Origin: Astropecten irregularis
Lineage: Eukaryota > Echinodermata > Asteroidea > Paxillosida > Astropectinidae
Assembly (NCBI GenBank): GCA_963971285.1
Contig: OZ020247.1
Coordinates: 10,374,614 to 10,438,613, forward strand
Reading direction: 5' to 3'
DNA: 64,000 bases
The notes under the pieces are model-generated. The model searched no databases and had not been told where the DNA came from. It was given only the letters and a program-made list of their open reading frames with translations. This document shows, piece after piece, positions 25,409-37,433 of the stretch (position 1 is its first letter; each line of letters starts with the position of its first letter). Both the position numbers and the translations under genes were made by a program.

Positions 25409-25608
25409 TATGGTGGCGCAGGAGGGACATCGCACATCACAAATATTTGCAAACATCGTACATCACAAATATGTTTGCAGATATTTGTGATGTACGACTG
25501 TCGTACATCACAAATATGTTTGCAGATATTTGTGATGTACGACTGTCGTACATCACAAATATGTTTGCAGATATTTGTGATGTGCGATGTCCCTCCTGCG
25601 CCACCATA
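25409..25608. repeat. 200-bp compound palindrome
   Basis: The outer arms TATGGTGGCGCAGGAGGGAC and its inverse enclose three tandem inner palindromes of the type TACATCACAAATATGTTTGC. Open frames through it are by-products of the symmetry. It lies about 200 bases before the start codon of the cobalamin-carrier gene. Confidence 0.85.
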
Positions 25609-25813
25609 GTACTGTTACAGCGAAAAACCCTAGGCTGCGGTGTAAATAGAAAAATAATACGCCCCCCCCGGCCCAAAGAGCGCCACCATTCTCACAATGA
25701 CATTTCTTATCTACCATTTCAAGATTGGACCTGTTACGTGTTGTAATATATCAGCCGTCATTTCATGGAATAAATTCACTGGCAACAGCCCTCATATTAA
25801 GCTCGATTGCCAG

Positions 25814-25916
25814 ATGTTTGGCACGATGAAGTCTTTCTTCCTTTTCTGTCTGCTAGTCTCGTTCTTTTTATCTAGTATTAATGGTGAGACTCAACAAGAA
25901 GACAATCAATTGAACG
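25814..25916 (+). CDS. Cobalamin carrier exon 1 (signal peptide)
   Basis: Two in-frame ATGs (25814 and 25826). The second is followed directly by the signal peptide core. The predicted cleavage region is near SSING. Donor GTGAGT, phase 1 out. Confidence 0.8.
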
Positions 25917-28900
25917 GTGAGTAGAAAATGTGTGCAAAGTCATTTGTAACTAACTTAGTAGGCCCTAATACTAATAGGGCCTACAAAGTTATAGGCCTAG
26001 GCCTAGGCCTACTCCAAACTAGCCCCACTAATGTGGCACGAATTTTCGCTCAAGCCACTCCATCCTTAGCCACACGTCCAACAGCCTGATTTACGAGGGA
26101 TATGTTCGGCTCTGGTGCGCACCCTCTTCAATCACATTTCACACACTTTCTACATAGGCCCCCTACACAAATGTTCCTTAGTGTCTCATCTTCCCAATGG
26201 TATTATTATTCGAATGATTTCAATCTTGCATTCATCTATTTTTCGGTCATTCACTGGTGCTACACCGGCGAGTTTAATGGCGCCGGTCGCGCACCAGAGC
26301 CGAACATATCCCTCGTAAATCAGGCGGTTGGACGTGTGGCTAAGGATGGAGCGTTCTTGAGCGAAAATTCATGCCACACTAGTGGGGCTAACTCCAAATT
26401 AAACTTCCTAGGCTAAATTCTTCTGCTAAATAGGTCTATCACTTGGTCACGAGATGGACCATTTCTATACCTTTAAAGGGAGCATATATAGGATTTGCAA
26501 GGCCTCAACATTTTTTGTATTGAGTTTGAGTTTGAAAATGGACTCAACAAATCGTAAACAGTGCAGACAGTCACCATGGGAAATCTTGGTTCATCAGATG
26601 CTGGGTTTTTCAAGCAAATCAAGATTTAGTGTCTTTTAAAAAGATCGTTCGTCCGAACGCCCTTAGGGGGTTACCTCAGATTAGTAAACTCATGGTAGCT
26701 GGTACCCAGTTTCTACAGTCAACTAACTTACCTAAATACTACTGCCATACTGGGTCTCGGTACCAGCTAACCTGAGTGTACTAAACTGAGGTAACGCCAT
26801 TTTAAAGTAAACATTTAAAGTAACTATTCTTCAACCGAAAACAGTTTTGATCTCGGGACATGTTTTATCGTCCGGTCATGTGTTTTCACCCGACATGTGT
26901 TTTCGCTCCCCAAATTCTACTCCCGTTTACCGCGAGATCGTGCGAGATTCTTTGTGATCAGTACCCCTGAAGTGATGACTACACTCAGGGGTATCTCCAA
27001 CATTCAGGATGTTGAAAATAAAGTTTCCAGTCCTGAGTGATACTCAAAAGTTAAAAACTATGTGATTTTGGGTGTATATTACTAATTTGCATTTTAAGGC
27101 TAATGTTCAAACGTTTATAAAAGACACAATCTGTGGTCAAATATTCCAAACTAAACTGTCGTCTGCTCAAGCAACTTTCATTTTTCAGATGTCAGACGGC
27201 AGGTCATGTGACCCTGTTGCGATCTGGGTTTATATGGCGTGCCAACGAGACAAAAGTGTTAAGTCTTTCTCTAATCGGAGTGACAGTGTTTTGTTTTTCT
27301 CCTTTAAATTTTAACTTGATGTATCCATGTTTAGGCCTCTCACAATGATGCCAGATATTATGAAAAATGCTGTGATAATATTTCGCACCAAGATAAACAA
27401 TTTGATTTAATTTTATTGCCTTTAAATATGTCATGTTTGATATTGTTGATAAATTATCTATAATTCACAATCTTGGAATCAAGACTGTTTTAGAACCTTT
27501 TTAAAATAAACTCAATTGACCCAGTAAGAAGAATCGAGTCAGGACAATATTCCAGCCGTTTTTGAGTGACTTGGTGCGCCATAGCTACTCCGATGTCAAT
27601 GAACTTTGCCACTCAGCCAAGGGGGTGAAAACACATGACGTCGCGTTTACATAGCGGAATTGGTGTCCCTGTAAATGACGGACAATATTTTCAAAGAAAA
27701 GACTTGAACTTCGAGGATTTTTACAGATAATAATATGGAAGTGTCCAGTTGAAAGGTTTGAGGAGTGATTTTCTGATATTCCATTTCGTTTCCATTTTTG
27801 AGAAACTTTCCTGTTATCGGAGCGAAAACCGATAACTGCAGGATATAAGAAAAATCGAGTCAGGTTTTTCGCTATTTTCTCGTGACTCAGATGTCTGATT
27901 GAGCTCAAAATTTCACAGGTTTATTATTTCATGTACATGATGGATCAGACAAAGTATGAGTGCTATCCTGTGACCTTTACCAATCACATATTGTACCTTT
28001 AATACCGGATTATGCATGCGGCCCAATTAACTGTACATATAGCTCAGATTTTTCTTTTTTTGGCAACTTTGTGAAACCTTGCTAAGCATTTTAGACCCAG
28101 TGGGGCGCAGCTAAACAGTCTGATACAGTCCAGGGGCCAATTTCATAAAAAATGTTTCGCACAAAAATTTGCTAAGCATGACATTTCTGTCTTTTAATAA
28201 AAACAGCTTAAAGTTAGGAGGGCTTGACGTGTTTCGATCCTAACAGGATCTTTCTCAAAGGCGAACGCCTTAAGAAAGATCCTGTTAGGATCGAAACACA
28301 TCAGGCCCTCCTAACTTTAAGCATTTGATATATTTCAGGTCATTTTGGCTGATGAGCAGTTTGCAGCAGTTTATTACTTGTTTTATTAATAAAAACAGGG
28401 TTAATAACCAAATTTCTAGTACGTGTTGTGTATCACTTGTGATTGTTCTTAATCTTTGGCTGTTGTTCGTTGACCATGAATATCAAATGGAATATCAAAT
28501 GGAATTTTAATGGTGGTTAGTTTTAGTGAGCAAGACATTTTTGTTCTAAGCACATTTTTGTGCTTAACAGTTTTTATGAAATTGGCCCCAGTCCTGACCC
28601 AACGTAAAAAAGTGGCATAGGGGCCTTCAAACAGCGCCCTAGTTTACCATGAAGTTATAAAGCAAAGCTCCATGGTCTATTTAACAATAGTCTTTTGTTA
28701 TGTTGTTGAATTAAGCAAAAATCATTTCCTAGTTGGGAATTGGGATTGTCCGTATTGTGACATTGACCCACATGTATGATCATTCTGACTAAATGCCTTG
28801 TGCACGTCTGCCTATTGTATGCAAAACGGTAATTGATTGACAGTTTATTGTCCATTGCACTACAGGTGCATACTTTGTTTTGTAGTTGCACTTGTATTAT

Positions 28901-31900
28901 TCATGTAGTGGTAGGCATACATGTATGCCCATTGTACAATGTATGTGTAATAACTGTATGCATTAGATCATTAACATAGCAACACGTTTTTATATGGGCC
29001 ATATATGGTTTTCCTTATCATTTTCACAAACAAGTGTCTGAATTATATTAGTTACAAATGCAATTTTGCTGTTTAATGGCATGTATATGTACATAAGATT
29101 ATGCAATGGTTGTGAGCTTTGGTATTGGTCAATATCTATCAATTCAAATACTATTCTGATGAGGTACTTAAAGGCAGCGTATAGGATTTGCAAGGCCTCC
29201 AAAAACAGTTTTTTTGAGTTTGAGACATAAAATGGACTCAACAGTTCGTAAACAGCATGAACACTGCAGACAGTCACCATGGGAAATCTTGGTTTTGTTA
29301 TCAGATGCTGGGTTCTTCAAGGAAATCAAGATTTAGTGTCTTTTCCAAAGATCGTTCGTCCGAACGATTTTTGGAACAAACATAAAGGACACCCTCACTT
29401 GAGTTATTTTAGTTATCCCCTTTCACTCAAGGTATGAAAATGGTGCTGGTAGAAACATACCATTAAAATATTTCCACCTGAAATGCTGTATTTATCCATA
29501 AATTAGTAAAACAATGACCAAAAACATTTTTGATCTCGAGGTAAGATCAAAACCATTCTTCATGTTTTATAAGAAAAATCGAGTCGGGTTTTCCCTATTT
29601 TCTTGTGACTTGGATGTCCGATTGAGGTCTAATTTTCACAGGTTTATTATTTCATGTACATGTTTGATCAGACAAAGTATGAGTGCTGTCCTGTGACCTT
29701 TACCAATCATGTATTCTACCTGTTGTAAGAAACTTATAATTTATATGTTCATCTGCAGCATGGAGAAAGGAAAAGATGCTCGCATTTGGCTTCTTGAAGT
29801 TTAACCCAAATTTGAATTCATTCTGCAGGCAAAATCCATCTGGTTTTAATTCAGAGTTCATTTAAAGAAAAAGAAAACTGACTTTTTAAAGGTACAGTAC
29901 AGGATCGGTAATATATGTATACCCAAACAGAAATGTTCACAGATTTACCTATAAATTACAGGGTATAAAGATGGTGATGGTAGAAACATACCGTTAAAAT
30001 TTGTCTGCCTGAAAATGCTGTATTTATCAAGAAAAGAGTCAAACCAGTGACAACAATTTTTGTTGATCTTTTAACAGATCAAAAATAAAAGAGAAAAAGA
30101 CCTAAGAAATATTGTGGTCGTTTCACTGTTTTCTCAAAAAGTGGGTACCGTATGGGAATGAAATTTTTACAGATGACTGTTACTGTATCTTCCTTGATAT
30201 TTTTGCCCATGGGTGTATATTTCTTTGACAAAAACCAAAGTATGATACTACCTTTAAATAGTTTACTATTTTTCTTTTAAATCTAACAATCAGATGAAAC
30301 TGAGAAAAGACCAGCTCCCCCCTGCACCGATAGTGATGTCAACTGCTCCCTGATTGGTGCAACTAAATGGTTGCTATGGCAACAGGATGCCGACTGGGGA
30401 TGGAACGGGGGCACCAGCACGTCATCCGTTGTCTTGGCGATGCAGCTGGCCAACGAAAGCTGGCACCAGGAGAGAGCGCTGAAGACGCAACTCAGCATCA
30501 AGCAAATGGAGATTGAACTTCTAGCTGAACTCGCAAGAGCAGCCAAGTAAAGACCCTTTTCATGCTTAAATTTAGGTAGTATCATACTTTGGTAGCATAC
30601 CAAAACAGAAATCTTCACAGATTTATGTATAACTAACAGTGTATGAAGATGGTGGTGGTAGAAACATACTTAAAAATAATTCGCCTGAAATTGTGTATTT
30701 ATCTAGAAATTAGTAAAACAATGACCGAAAATCTTTTTGATCTTTGAATCAAAGTCATTTTGAATAAGTCATTGAAAAGTGAACAAAGAAAAATTGACTG
30801 GAGCGGGATTCGAACCGGCGACCTCCTGAATACCGTACAGGCGCTCTACCAACTGAGCCATCCAGCCCTACGTTGGTGGTGACCCCAATAGTCAACTATC
30901 CTTGTTCGTTTGGCAGTCAGAAGCCATGAAACCATGCATACACCGCCACACCCCAGGGATCGTTTCAATGATACACGCAACAATGCTGCAACCTGGGAAT
31001 GGTACATGGGGGATCACTCAAAGAGGATACGGCTTTTTAATTAATATATACGTGAAATATATATATGTGGCGGTGTGTGCGTGGTTTCATGGCTTCTGAC
31101 TGCCAAATGAACCTATCACCGGATAAGCTTTTTATCCAGCACTATGGGAGAATGATTTCATTGATCTGTTTGTTGAACAGGCTTAGCGGGTGTGGCAATG
31201 ATTCTCAGAGACACACCCGTCTGGCGAAGATTTCAGTAGGTCGTCTGGCACACTACATCCTTGCTCTAGAGGCCACCTGCCACGACACCAGAGATTTCTT
31301 CGGCAATGACCTGGTGGAGGTATTGGAGCGTAACATGAAGCACTTCCCCAGGGAGGGATTCAGCAACCACTTCCAGTATGCTCTCGGCGTGTTGGCTCTT
31401 TGCCAGAGCGGCGATGGCGCCGTTAAGGTGAAGCATATCCGTCAACTTCTGAATGGACAGAGAGACGACGGATGCTACAGGTTTGATGGGCAAGGTAATA
31501 ACATCCATCCGTGAGGACATCCTTTTAACTGATAGCAATTTGAAAAGGCAGGGGTGGATCCTTCCCCCCCCCCCTTTCATCCAGGAAAAATAAAGAATTG
31601 ACCAAAAAAAAGAGGAAAAACAATAAATAGGGAGGGAGAAAGACTCAAAAAGAGAAAAAAGAGGGGGGGGGGGAAGACAAAATTAGCTAGCTTTGATCAC
31701 CCCGAAATGCATCAGTCACTATTGAAATGGTGCATTTTATTTCCACGTTTGCCCCGTTTGGGCAAAGGGTACTTGGGTCCAAAATTACCCGTGAATGCAC
31801 AGCCCTAGTTATATCCTGTTGGTCTGTGTCCTGCATGTTCACCGTACTTTTTTTTTTTTTTTTTTGTTCACTCTAGGTCCTGATGTTGCATCCTTGTCTC

Positions 31901-34900
31901 TCATGGCTCTGGCGTGTTCCAAAGACAGCTTACCCAGGTACAGTGTGTATTTGCAATCCCGCTTCGAGGAGAAGTTCAATAAGACCGTATCCTGCATTCT
32001 GAATAAGCAACAAGATGATGGATCTTTTGGAAATGGTATCAGTACTGCACTGGCCAGCCAGGTAATTACAGGCTGAGTTACAAGTACTACAAGTTACTCA
32101 CTGTTGTTTAAAGGTTGTATCATACTTTGGTAAAGAAATCATAACATAAATGTTACAAAGGATATACAGAACAGAATATACTCAGAACAAAAGCACATAC
32201 AATATCAGTAGGCAGTTCAGGAAGGGTCTGGGAATAAGAATGTTTTAAGCAAACGTTTGAACACAGACATCGACTCCGCCTCTCTTAGATCAACAGTGAG
32301 CTCGTTCCATAGGCGGGGTGCTGCTACGCTGAAGGAATTATCCCCCATCTTTCTTCTTGGATCTAGGGATAGAAAGCCGGGTGAGGTCAGAGGATGAGCG
32401 GAGTCGATGTCTGTGTGTAGCATTGTTGTGAAGTAACTGTATAAGATTAACTAGGTATGAAGGAGCTTGAGCGTGAAGACATTTGTACACAATGGTGAAC
32501 ATTTTGAAGAGAATCCGCTATTTCACAGGGAGCCAATGTAGCTAATTCAACAAGCCAGCAGAGGGGGGGGGGGGGGGGGGGGTTAAACCCCCCCCCCCCA
32601 TAGATCCGCCACTGACAGTAACCAAAAATATTCTGCTACCGTCAGCGAAGAATTTTTGCTAACAGTAACGGATTCCATGAAATTTGGCCCAGAGCAGTTG
32701 TGCTGGATTGTTAGCCCTCATTGGACTATGTTTTGGGGGTAATGTTCCGATCACCTCTGTTTTCGTTGATTTATCAGGCTCTGAATGCTGCCGGCATTGC
32801 CCCTTCCATATGGCGTGCCGAGGACGCCTTACAAAGGGTCCTAGAAACACAACACGAGGACGGACATTTTGGGAATTTGGGAGCCACGGTACAGATCCTG
32901 CCGCTACTCGCCAGCAGAAACTACGGCAGCCTAAGAGATGTGAAGGCAGCTTGCCTCGTCAATGGTGAGGGGGAAGATTCATTATACATTCTCAAACCAG
33001 GAAGAAATAATTTTAAAACCAAAGAATGTGTGTCTTTTTTTAGCCTTCAAAACAAATAATAAACAGCTGCAAACTGCTCATCAGCCATAATAATGACCTG
33101 AAATTTATCAAATACGTGGAGTTATAGGAAGGCCTGATGCGTTTCGATCCTAGCGGGATCTTTCACGAAGGCTGTAAAAGATAAACATCCTGCTAGGATG
33201 GAATTGCGTCAGGCCCTTCTATTAACTCCAAGCATTTTTTTAGCCTTCGATAAAGATCCTGCTAGGAGCCAAATGTCAGGTCCTCCTAACTTCAAAAATT
33301 TTATCTGACAACCGCTTTTGCCACTCGGGGAAGGTTGGCAGTCTGTGAACATCATTCGTATCGAGGACAGGAGGATAAAAGAATTACAATGAAACCATTA
33401 TCATCCTTGAACAGACGTCTTTTGTTCAAAGTCATCCTCAGACATACAAATCGTTGACGTTTTCACGAAGAGCCGCTTTGCCCACCTGGGCGTTGAAGCA
33501 TAGTTTTGAGAAAATCAGCTTTGAAGTTTGTTCATTTTTAAATGGAATATTTTCGCCCATTTTTAGAGGACATGCCTATTCACTATACACAGATCACCAC
33601 TAAGATGACCACATTTGGTCAGAATTTACCCAGTGAGATATTGAATGCAATAGACTAGAAATCAAATAGCTGAATACATACAACTTCTTTTCATAATTTT
33701 TTGAAAATGGGTATCGTTTTTTGAGGGGGACACACTGTAGATATAAATCAGTATTTGAATGTTTTCACTTGTTTTATAAATGCCAGGTGTTAAGCCAGGT
33801 GTTAAGCCAGGTGTTAAGCCAGTTGATACCCAGACAGACAACGTAGCTGGGGTGACTCCAGTCATACAAGGTCCACCAATCACCATACAGATTTGGGTTC
33901 AGAATGGCGTCGACAAGGAGCGAGAAAACGTGACGTTGTCAGTAACTGCTCCGCAAGGGTCCACCCTCTTTGAGTTTCTGCAAGCAGCCGTGGAGCAGTC
34001 TCAAGGATCTTTCAGGTATAAAATTAATTTTATTCAGGAGGTCGCCGGTTCGAATCCCGCTCCAGTCAATTTTTCTGTGTTCACTTTTCAATGACTTTAA
34101 TTTCAGTCAGTTTCTCTGGTGGTTATTTGATGATAATATTAATTAAAAAGCAGTATCCTCTGTGAGTGATTCCCCATGTACTGTTCTCAAGTTGCAGCAT
34201 TGCTGCGTGTATCGGTGGAATGATCCCTGGGATATGGCGGTGGTTTCATGGCTTCTGACTGCAAAACGAACAAAGATAATTGACTATTGGGGACACCACC
34301 AACGTAGTGCTGGATGGCTCTGTTGGTAGAGCGCCTGTATGGTATTCAGGAGGTCGCCGGTTCGAATCCCGCTCGAGTCAATTTTTCTTTGTTCACTTTT
34401 CAATGACTTTAATTTCAGTCAGTTTCCCTGGTGGTTATCTTTGATGATAAATTAATTTTAAGTGGCAAATTCAAGAGAATGTTGGAGCAGGGACGTGGAA
34501 GAACTTCACTTGTCAGAACTTAAACTGTGTCTGAAGCAATGTAGTGAACATTTTACCATACTTCCGGAATTTTGAAGTGGGAGACTTTTGACTTTCTGGT
34601 ACTCACCAAGAGAGGGCGTTTGCGGTCAGGTTAACAGCTAGTTCGGTAAAGTGTGTGCGTGTGAAAAATAATCTCTCAAACGAAATCCCGCCGGAAAATA
34701 TCAGGATCTACTGAAGAAAAACTTGAAAAAGCCGGCCAGCCCCTAAAAAAAAACCTCTGATCTACTAAAGTTAAAGGTCATGTAGTATCATACTTTGGTA
34801 AGAGACCAAAACAGAAATGTTCACAGGTTTACATATAACTTACAGGGTATGAAGATGATGGTAGTAGAAACCTACTGTTAAAATTTTTCCGCCTGAAATG

Positions 34901-36703
34901 GTGTATTTATCCAGAAATTAGAAAAACAACGACATAAAAATCTTTTCGATCTTTTAAAAGATCAAAAATAAAAGAGAAAAGAGTTAAGAAATACTGTGGC
35001 CGTTTTTCACGATTTTCTCAAAAAGTGGGCACCGTATGGAATTGAAATTCTCACAGATGACTGTTACTGTATCTTCCTTGATATTTTTGCCCATGAATCT
35101 GTACTTCTTTGACAAAAACCAAAGTATGATACTACCTTTAAATGACAGTCAGCTGGGTGGATCATCCTTTGATAGTTTTTTTGGCTGTAGTACGATGTCG
35201 CCTGATGTATCTAAACTGTTTGGAATATAAAGACGTGCCGGTGCACAAGGAGAATGCAACAGACGATTTTGAATTAATACCATTAAATTATGACATTGGG
35301 GCAATTCCAGCGTAACGGACATGACAATCACACCGTTTTTGTCTTATTCAGAGGATCACAAAGTAGGATTGGCAGTTTGCAAACAATTTTAATTAGGCTT
35401 ATCAGACACATTTAACTATCAGTGACATATTTAGTAAATTTTATGTGATTTCATGGAACAGTTGTAGAGAAAATGCACTTCTTGTGACCGTAATGGACAT
35501 GACAGTACACCATATGCCACTTGCCTAATTAAAATTGTTTGCAAACTGCCAATCCTACTTTGTGATCCTCTGCATAAGGCAAAAACTGTGTGATTGTCAT
35601 GTCCGTTACGCTGGAATTGCCCATTGGTGGTTAATCGCAAGTAAACCGTAAACGTTTACAAACTACATGCCTAGTTATTAGTTACTTCAGTACGAGTTGG
35701 TCGGCGTACGAGTTGACCTGCTTCGTGTCGGAACGTCTGCACTGTTTTTGTTTCTCTGCGCCAAGCGGAGAGTCTGCCGCCCTCTACTGACGAAGGTCGC
35801 CAAAAGTCTCCCATTGTTTCCTTTTGGGCAGTATACTTGGAATAAAAAAATTAATCCAGTAATGGTCTAATGATTTCAAGACTAGGGAATACAATAGAAA
35901 GCCATTTTGCAGGACTAGTGTGAAGAAATGCATATTAAATATTTGGTTGGTTGGGGGTTGATAGGTATTAGGATTTATTGTCGGTTTTAATTAGTCCATT
36001 GAAATTAGTCGTCAAACTATATTCCTCAAATCCAACCGTTTTTCCATGTTGCCATTTGGCTTTATGCATATCACAAAGTCTTGGTTTTGTTTTTGGCCAA
36101 ACTGTTAAAACTTATGATACATGTTTGGTAAAAGTTAGAATAACACTCACACTTTGTCTTAATATCAAACATGTGCATGAAATAATAAACCTGTGAACAT
36201 TTGAGCTCAATCGGACATCTGAGTCACAAGAAAATAGCAAAAATTCTACTTCATTTTTCTTATATAACATAAAGAATGGAACTTGTGATCTTACACAAGA
36301 TCAAAACTTATTTTGGTCTTTGTTTCACAAATGTCTGGACAAATACACCATTTCAGGTGGAAATATTTTAATGGTATGTTTCTACCAGCACCATCTTCAT
36401 ACCCTGAAAGTTATACGTTAATCTGTGAACATTTCTGTTTGGATATGTGACCAATCCTGTACTGTACCTTTTTGTGATCTGTTTTTGGCAGGTTCGAATC
36501 CAGGATGACAGACTTTGGCAACTCAATGACGAGCTTCAATGGTGTCAGGAATGATGCCATCAATAACTGGTATTGGAGCATTCTGATTGGTCAGGATAGA
36601 GAGTCGGCACAGACAGGTGAGAAAGGACGAACAGCTTCGATTTATTACAAAGCGGAGGCTTAGGCTCAGGCTCTGGCTCATGCTCTGACTCAGGCTCAGG
36701 CTT

Positions 36704-36739
<36 letters not shown>

Positions 36740-36764
36740 TGGCTCAGGCTCTGGCTCAGGCTCT

Positions 36765-36823
<59 letters not shown>

Positions 36824-37202
36824 TGGCTCAGGCTCTGTCATCCATATGCTGAAAATATAGGTTGTGGTTTTTCATTGAAGCTGAAGCTCTGTTTTCCTTT
36901 TCAAACCAGAGAATCTACTTCTGAACGGCAGTTAAAAGACTCAATTTTGATTTGGGCTCAAATTTTCACAGGCTTATTATTACATGTACACACAGGATTA
37001 GACAAAGTGTGAGTGCTGTTCTGTGACCTTTACCAATCATGTATTGTACCTTTAACATCCAGCTGTTGTCCATGCTTTTGGTAATTTCTTTATATAAATG
37101 AAGATTTAATTTCTCTTTCTGTGATTTGTTTTTCTTACAGGCGTGGACGGAATTATTCCAATGGACGGCGTTGATTACATATTCTTCTACAGAGCTTACT
37201 AA
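25814..37202 (+). CDS. Secreted cobalamin-binding protein (transcobalamin/intrinsic-factor family), 8 exons
   Basis: Members bind vitamin B12 extracellularly between an alpha6/alpha6 barrel and a C-terminal beta domain. Joined exons give about 485 codons from the first ATG, in the usual family range. The order is a signal peptide (hydrophobic [14 protein letters not shown]), the barrel start [18 protein letters not shown], repeated helix pairs with [17 protein letters not shown] and QQDDGSFGN turns, a short GVKP repeat linker, then a beta domain ([31 protein letters not shown]). Exons: 25814-25916, 30294-30546, 31181-31494, 31877-32061, 32778-32964, 33787-34015, 36492-36616, 37141-37202. Phases agree throughout. 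Whether it is closer to TCN1, TCN2 or CBLIF cannot be told here. Confidence 0.92.
26020..26390. mobile_element. Foldback element with 8-bp target duplication
   Basis: The ends TAGCCCCACTA and TAGTGGGGCTA have arms of about 105 bp. ACTCCAAA flanks both sides (26011-26018 and 26391-26398). It lies in intron 1 of the cobalamin-carrier gene. Confidence 0.8.
26399..30293. other. Intron 1 of the cobalamin-carrier gene
   Basis: No exon was seen. It contains partial family B pieces (about 27838-28002 and 29405-29722), a family D element split by a hairpin repeat (28135-28590) and a repeat near 26480-26640 that recurs at 29170-29360. A hybrid A/B element sits at 29886-30257. Confidence 0.55.
29886..30257. 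mobile_element. Hybrid family A/B MITE-like element
   Basis: The left end is family B (AAAGGTACAGTACAGGATCGG). The right end is family A (CCAAAGTATGATACTACCTTT). The interior follows family A. Confidence 0.65.
30294..30546 (+). CDS. Cobalamin carrier exon 2
   Basis: It encodes the first barrel helices with [16 protein letters not shown]. Acceptor AATCAG, donor GTAAAG. Phase 1 in, phase 2 out. Confidence 0.9.
30572..31100. repeat. Truncated family A plus tRNA-like repeat
   Basis: A family A 5' part (30572-30745) is followed by a long copy of the tRNA-like repeat. Its tail reads GTGGCGGTGTGTGCGTGG near 31070. That tail is the undisturbed form of the site where the Polinton inserted further along. 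Confidence 0.65.
31181..31494 (+). CDS. Cobalamin carrier exon 3
   Basis: It encodes barrel helices with [27 protein letters not shown] and [11 protein letters not shown]. Acceptor TTGAACAG, donor GTAATA. Phase 2 in, phase 1 out. Confidence 0.93.
31555..31712. repeat. Low-complexity repeat with G-runs
   Basis: It shares AAAATTAGCTAGCTTTGATC with an inverted copy at 40440-40640. Long C and G runs are present. Confidence 0.5.
31877..32061 (+). CDS. Cobalamin carrier exon 4
   Basis: It encodes [10 protein letters not shown] and [19 protein letters not shown]. Acceptor CTCTAG after a long T-tract, donor GTAATT. Phase 1 in, phase 0 out. Confidence 0.92.
32217..32550 (-). mobile_element. LINE reverse-transcriptase C-terminal fragment
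   Basis: On the minus strand it reads [15 protein letters not shown], then [15 protein letters not shown] and [10 protein letters not shown], the end of a CR1/Jockey-like ORF2. Upstream HWLPVK is followed by a stop. It is a decayed relic in intron 4. Confidence 0.8.
32778..32964 (+). CDS. Cobalamin carrier exon 5
   Basis: It encodes [17 protein letters not shown] and [16 protein letters not shown], the last barrel helices. Acceptor TTATCAG, donor GTGAGG. Phase 0 in, phase 1 out. Confidence 0.92.
33787..34015 (+). CDS. Cobalamin carrier exon 6 (GVKP repeats, beta domain)
   Basis: It starts with three GVKP repeats (12-bp units), then [10 protein letters not shown] and [14 protein letters not shown] of the C-terminal domain. 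Each DNA repeat contains CCAGGTGTTAAG, so extra in-frame acceptors are possible. Donor GTATAA. Phase 1 in, phase 2 out. Confidence 0.9.
34026..34460. repeat. tRNA-like foldback repeat
   Basis: Two same-strand copies of the GGTTCGAATCCCGCTC head lie about 310 bp apart, joined by the common tail (GGCGGTGGTTTCATGG). It begins ten bases after exon 6. Confidence 0.65.
34771..35141. mobile_element. Family A element, near full length
   Basis: Both ends are present (AAAGGTCATGTAGTATCAT, with a short insertion, and ATGATACTACCTTTA). Confidence 0.65.
35297..35626. mobile_element. Palindromic foldback element
   Basis: The ends GGCAATTCCAGCGTAACGG and their inverse have arms of about 105 bp over a ~110-bp centre. 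Confidence 0.75.
36100..36470. mobile_element. Family B element
   Basis: It has internal blocks of the family and the right end CCAATCCTGTACTGTACCTTT. The left end is diverged. It ends about 20 bases before exon 7. Confidence 0.6.
36492..36616 (+). CDS. Cobalamin carrier exon 7
   Basis: It encodes [14 protein letters not shown] and [11 protein letters not shown], the conserved beta-domain strand pair. Phase 2 in, phase 1 out. Confidence 0.92.
36654..36838. repeat. (GGCTCA)n hexanucleotide array
   Basis: About 30 units of GGCTCA with GGCTCT variants lie in intron 7. They replace the centre of a GAAGCTGAAGC-type repeat that resumes at about 36850. The Glu-Pro open frame on the minus strand is a by-product. 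Confidence 0.9.
37141..37202 (+). CDS. Cobalamin carrier exon 8 with stop
   Basis: It encodes [20 protein letters not shown] and TAA. Acceptor TTTCTTACAG. Phase 1 in. Confidence 0.92.
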
Positions 37203-37433
37203 ATCACCTACGACAAAATTGCCAAAACAATTTTGTCTCGGTTCTAAATATTGGTAATAAACAACATTAACATTTTTTGTAACACAACTCATTATTTTAA
37301 ATGCACTATCTTCAGTATTATAATAATAAAACAAAAGTGTTTTTGTAATATAATAAAAATGTTAATTTGTCTGTATGAATTTATAATGATTCTGGGTATT
37401 AAATTGACATCATACAGGTAAATTATCCGTGCT

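Noticed and set aside
25437..25676. Regularly spaced palindromes that resemble a CRISPR array
   Set aside because: No unique spacers; units are back-to-back palindromes in animal DNA.
36560..36841. Open frame of Glu-Pro repeats on the minus strand
   Set aside because: It is only the translation of the (GGCTCA)n array inside an intron; no start context or domain.
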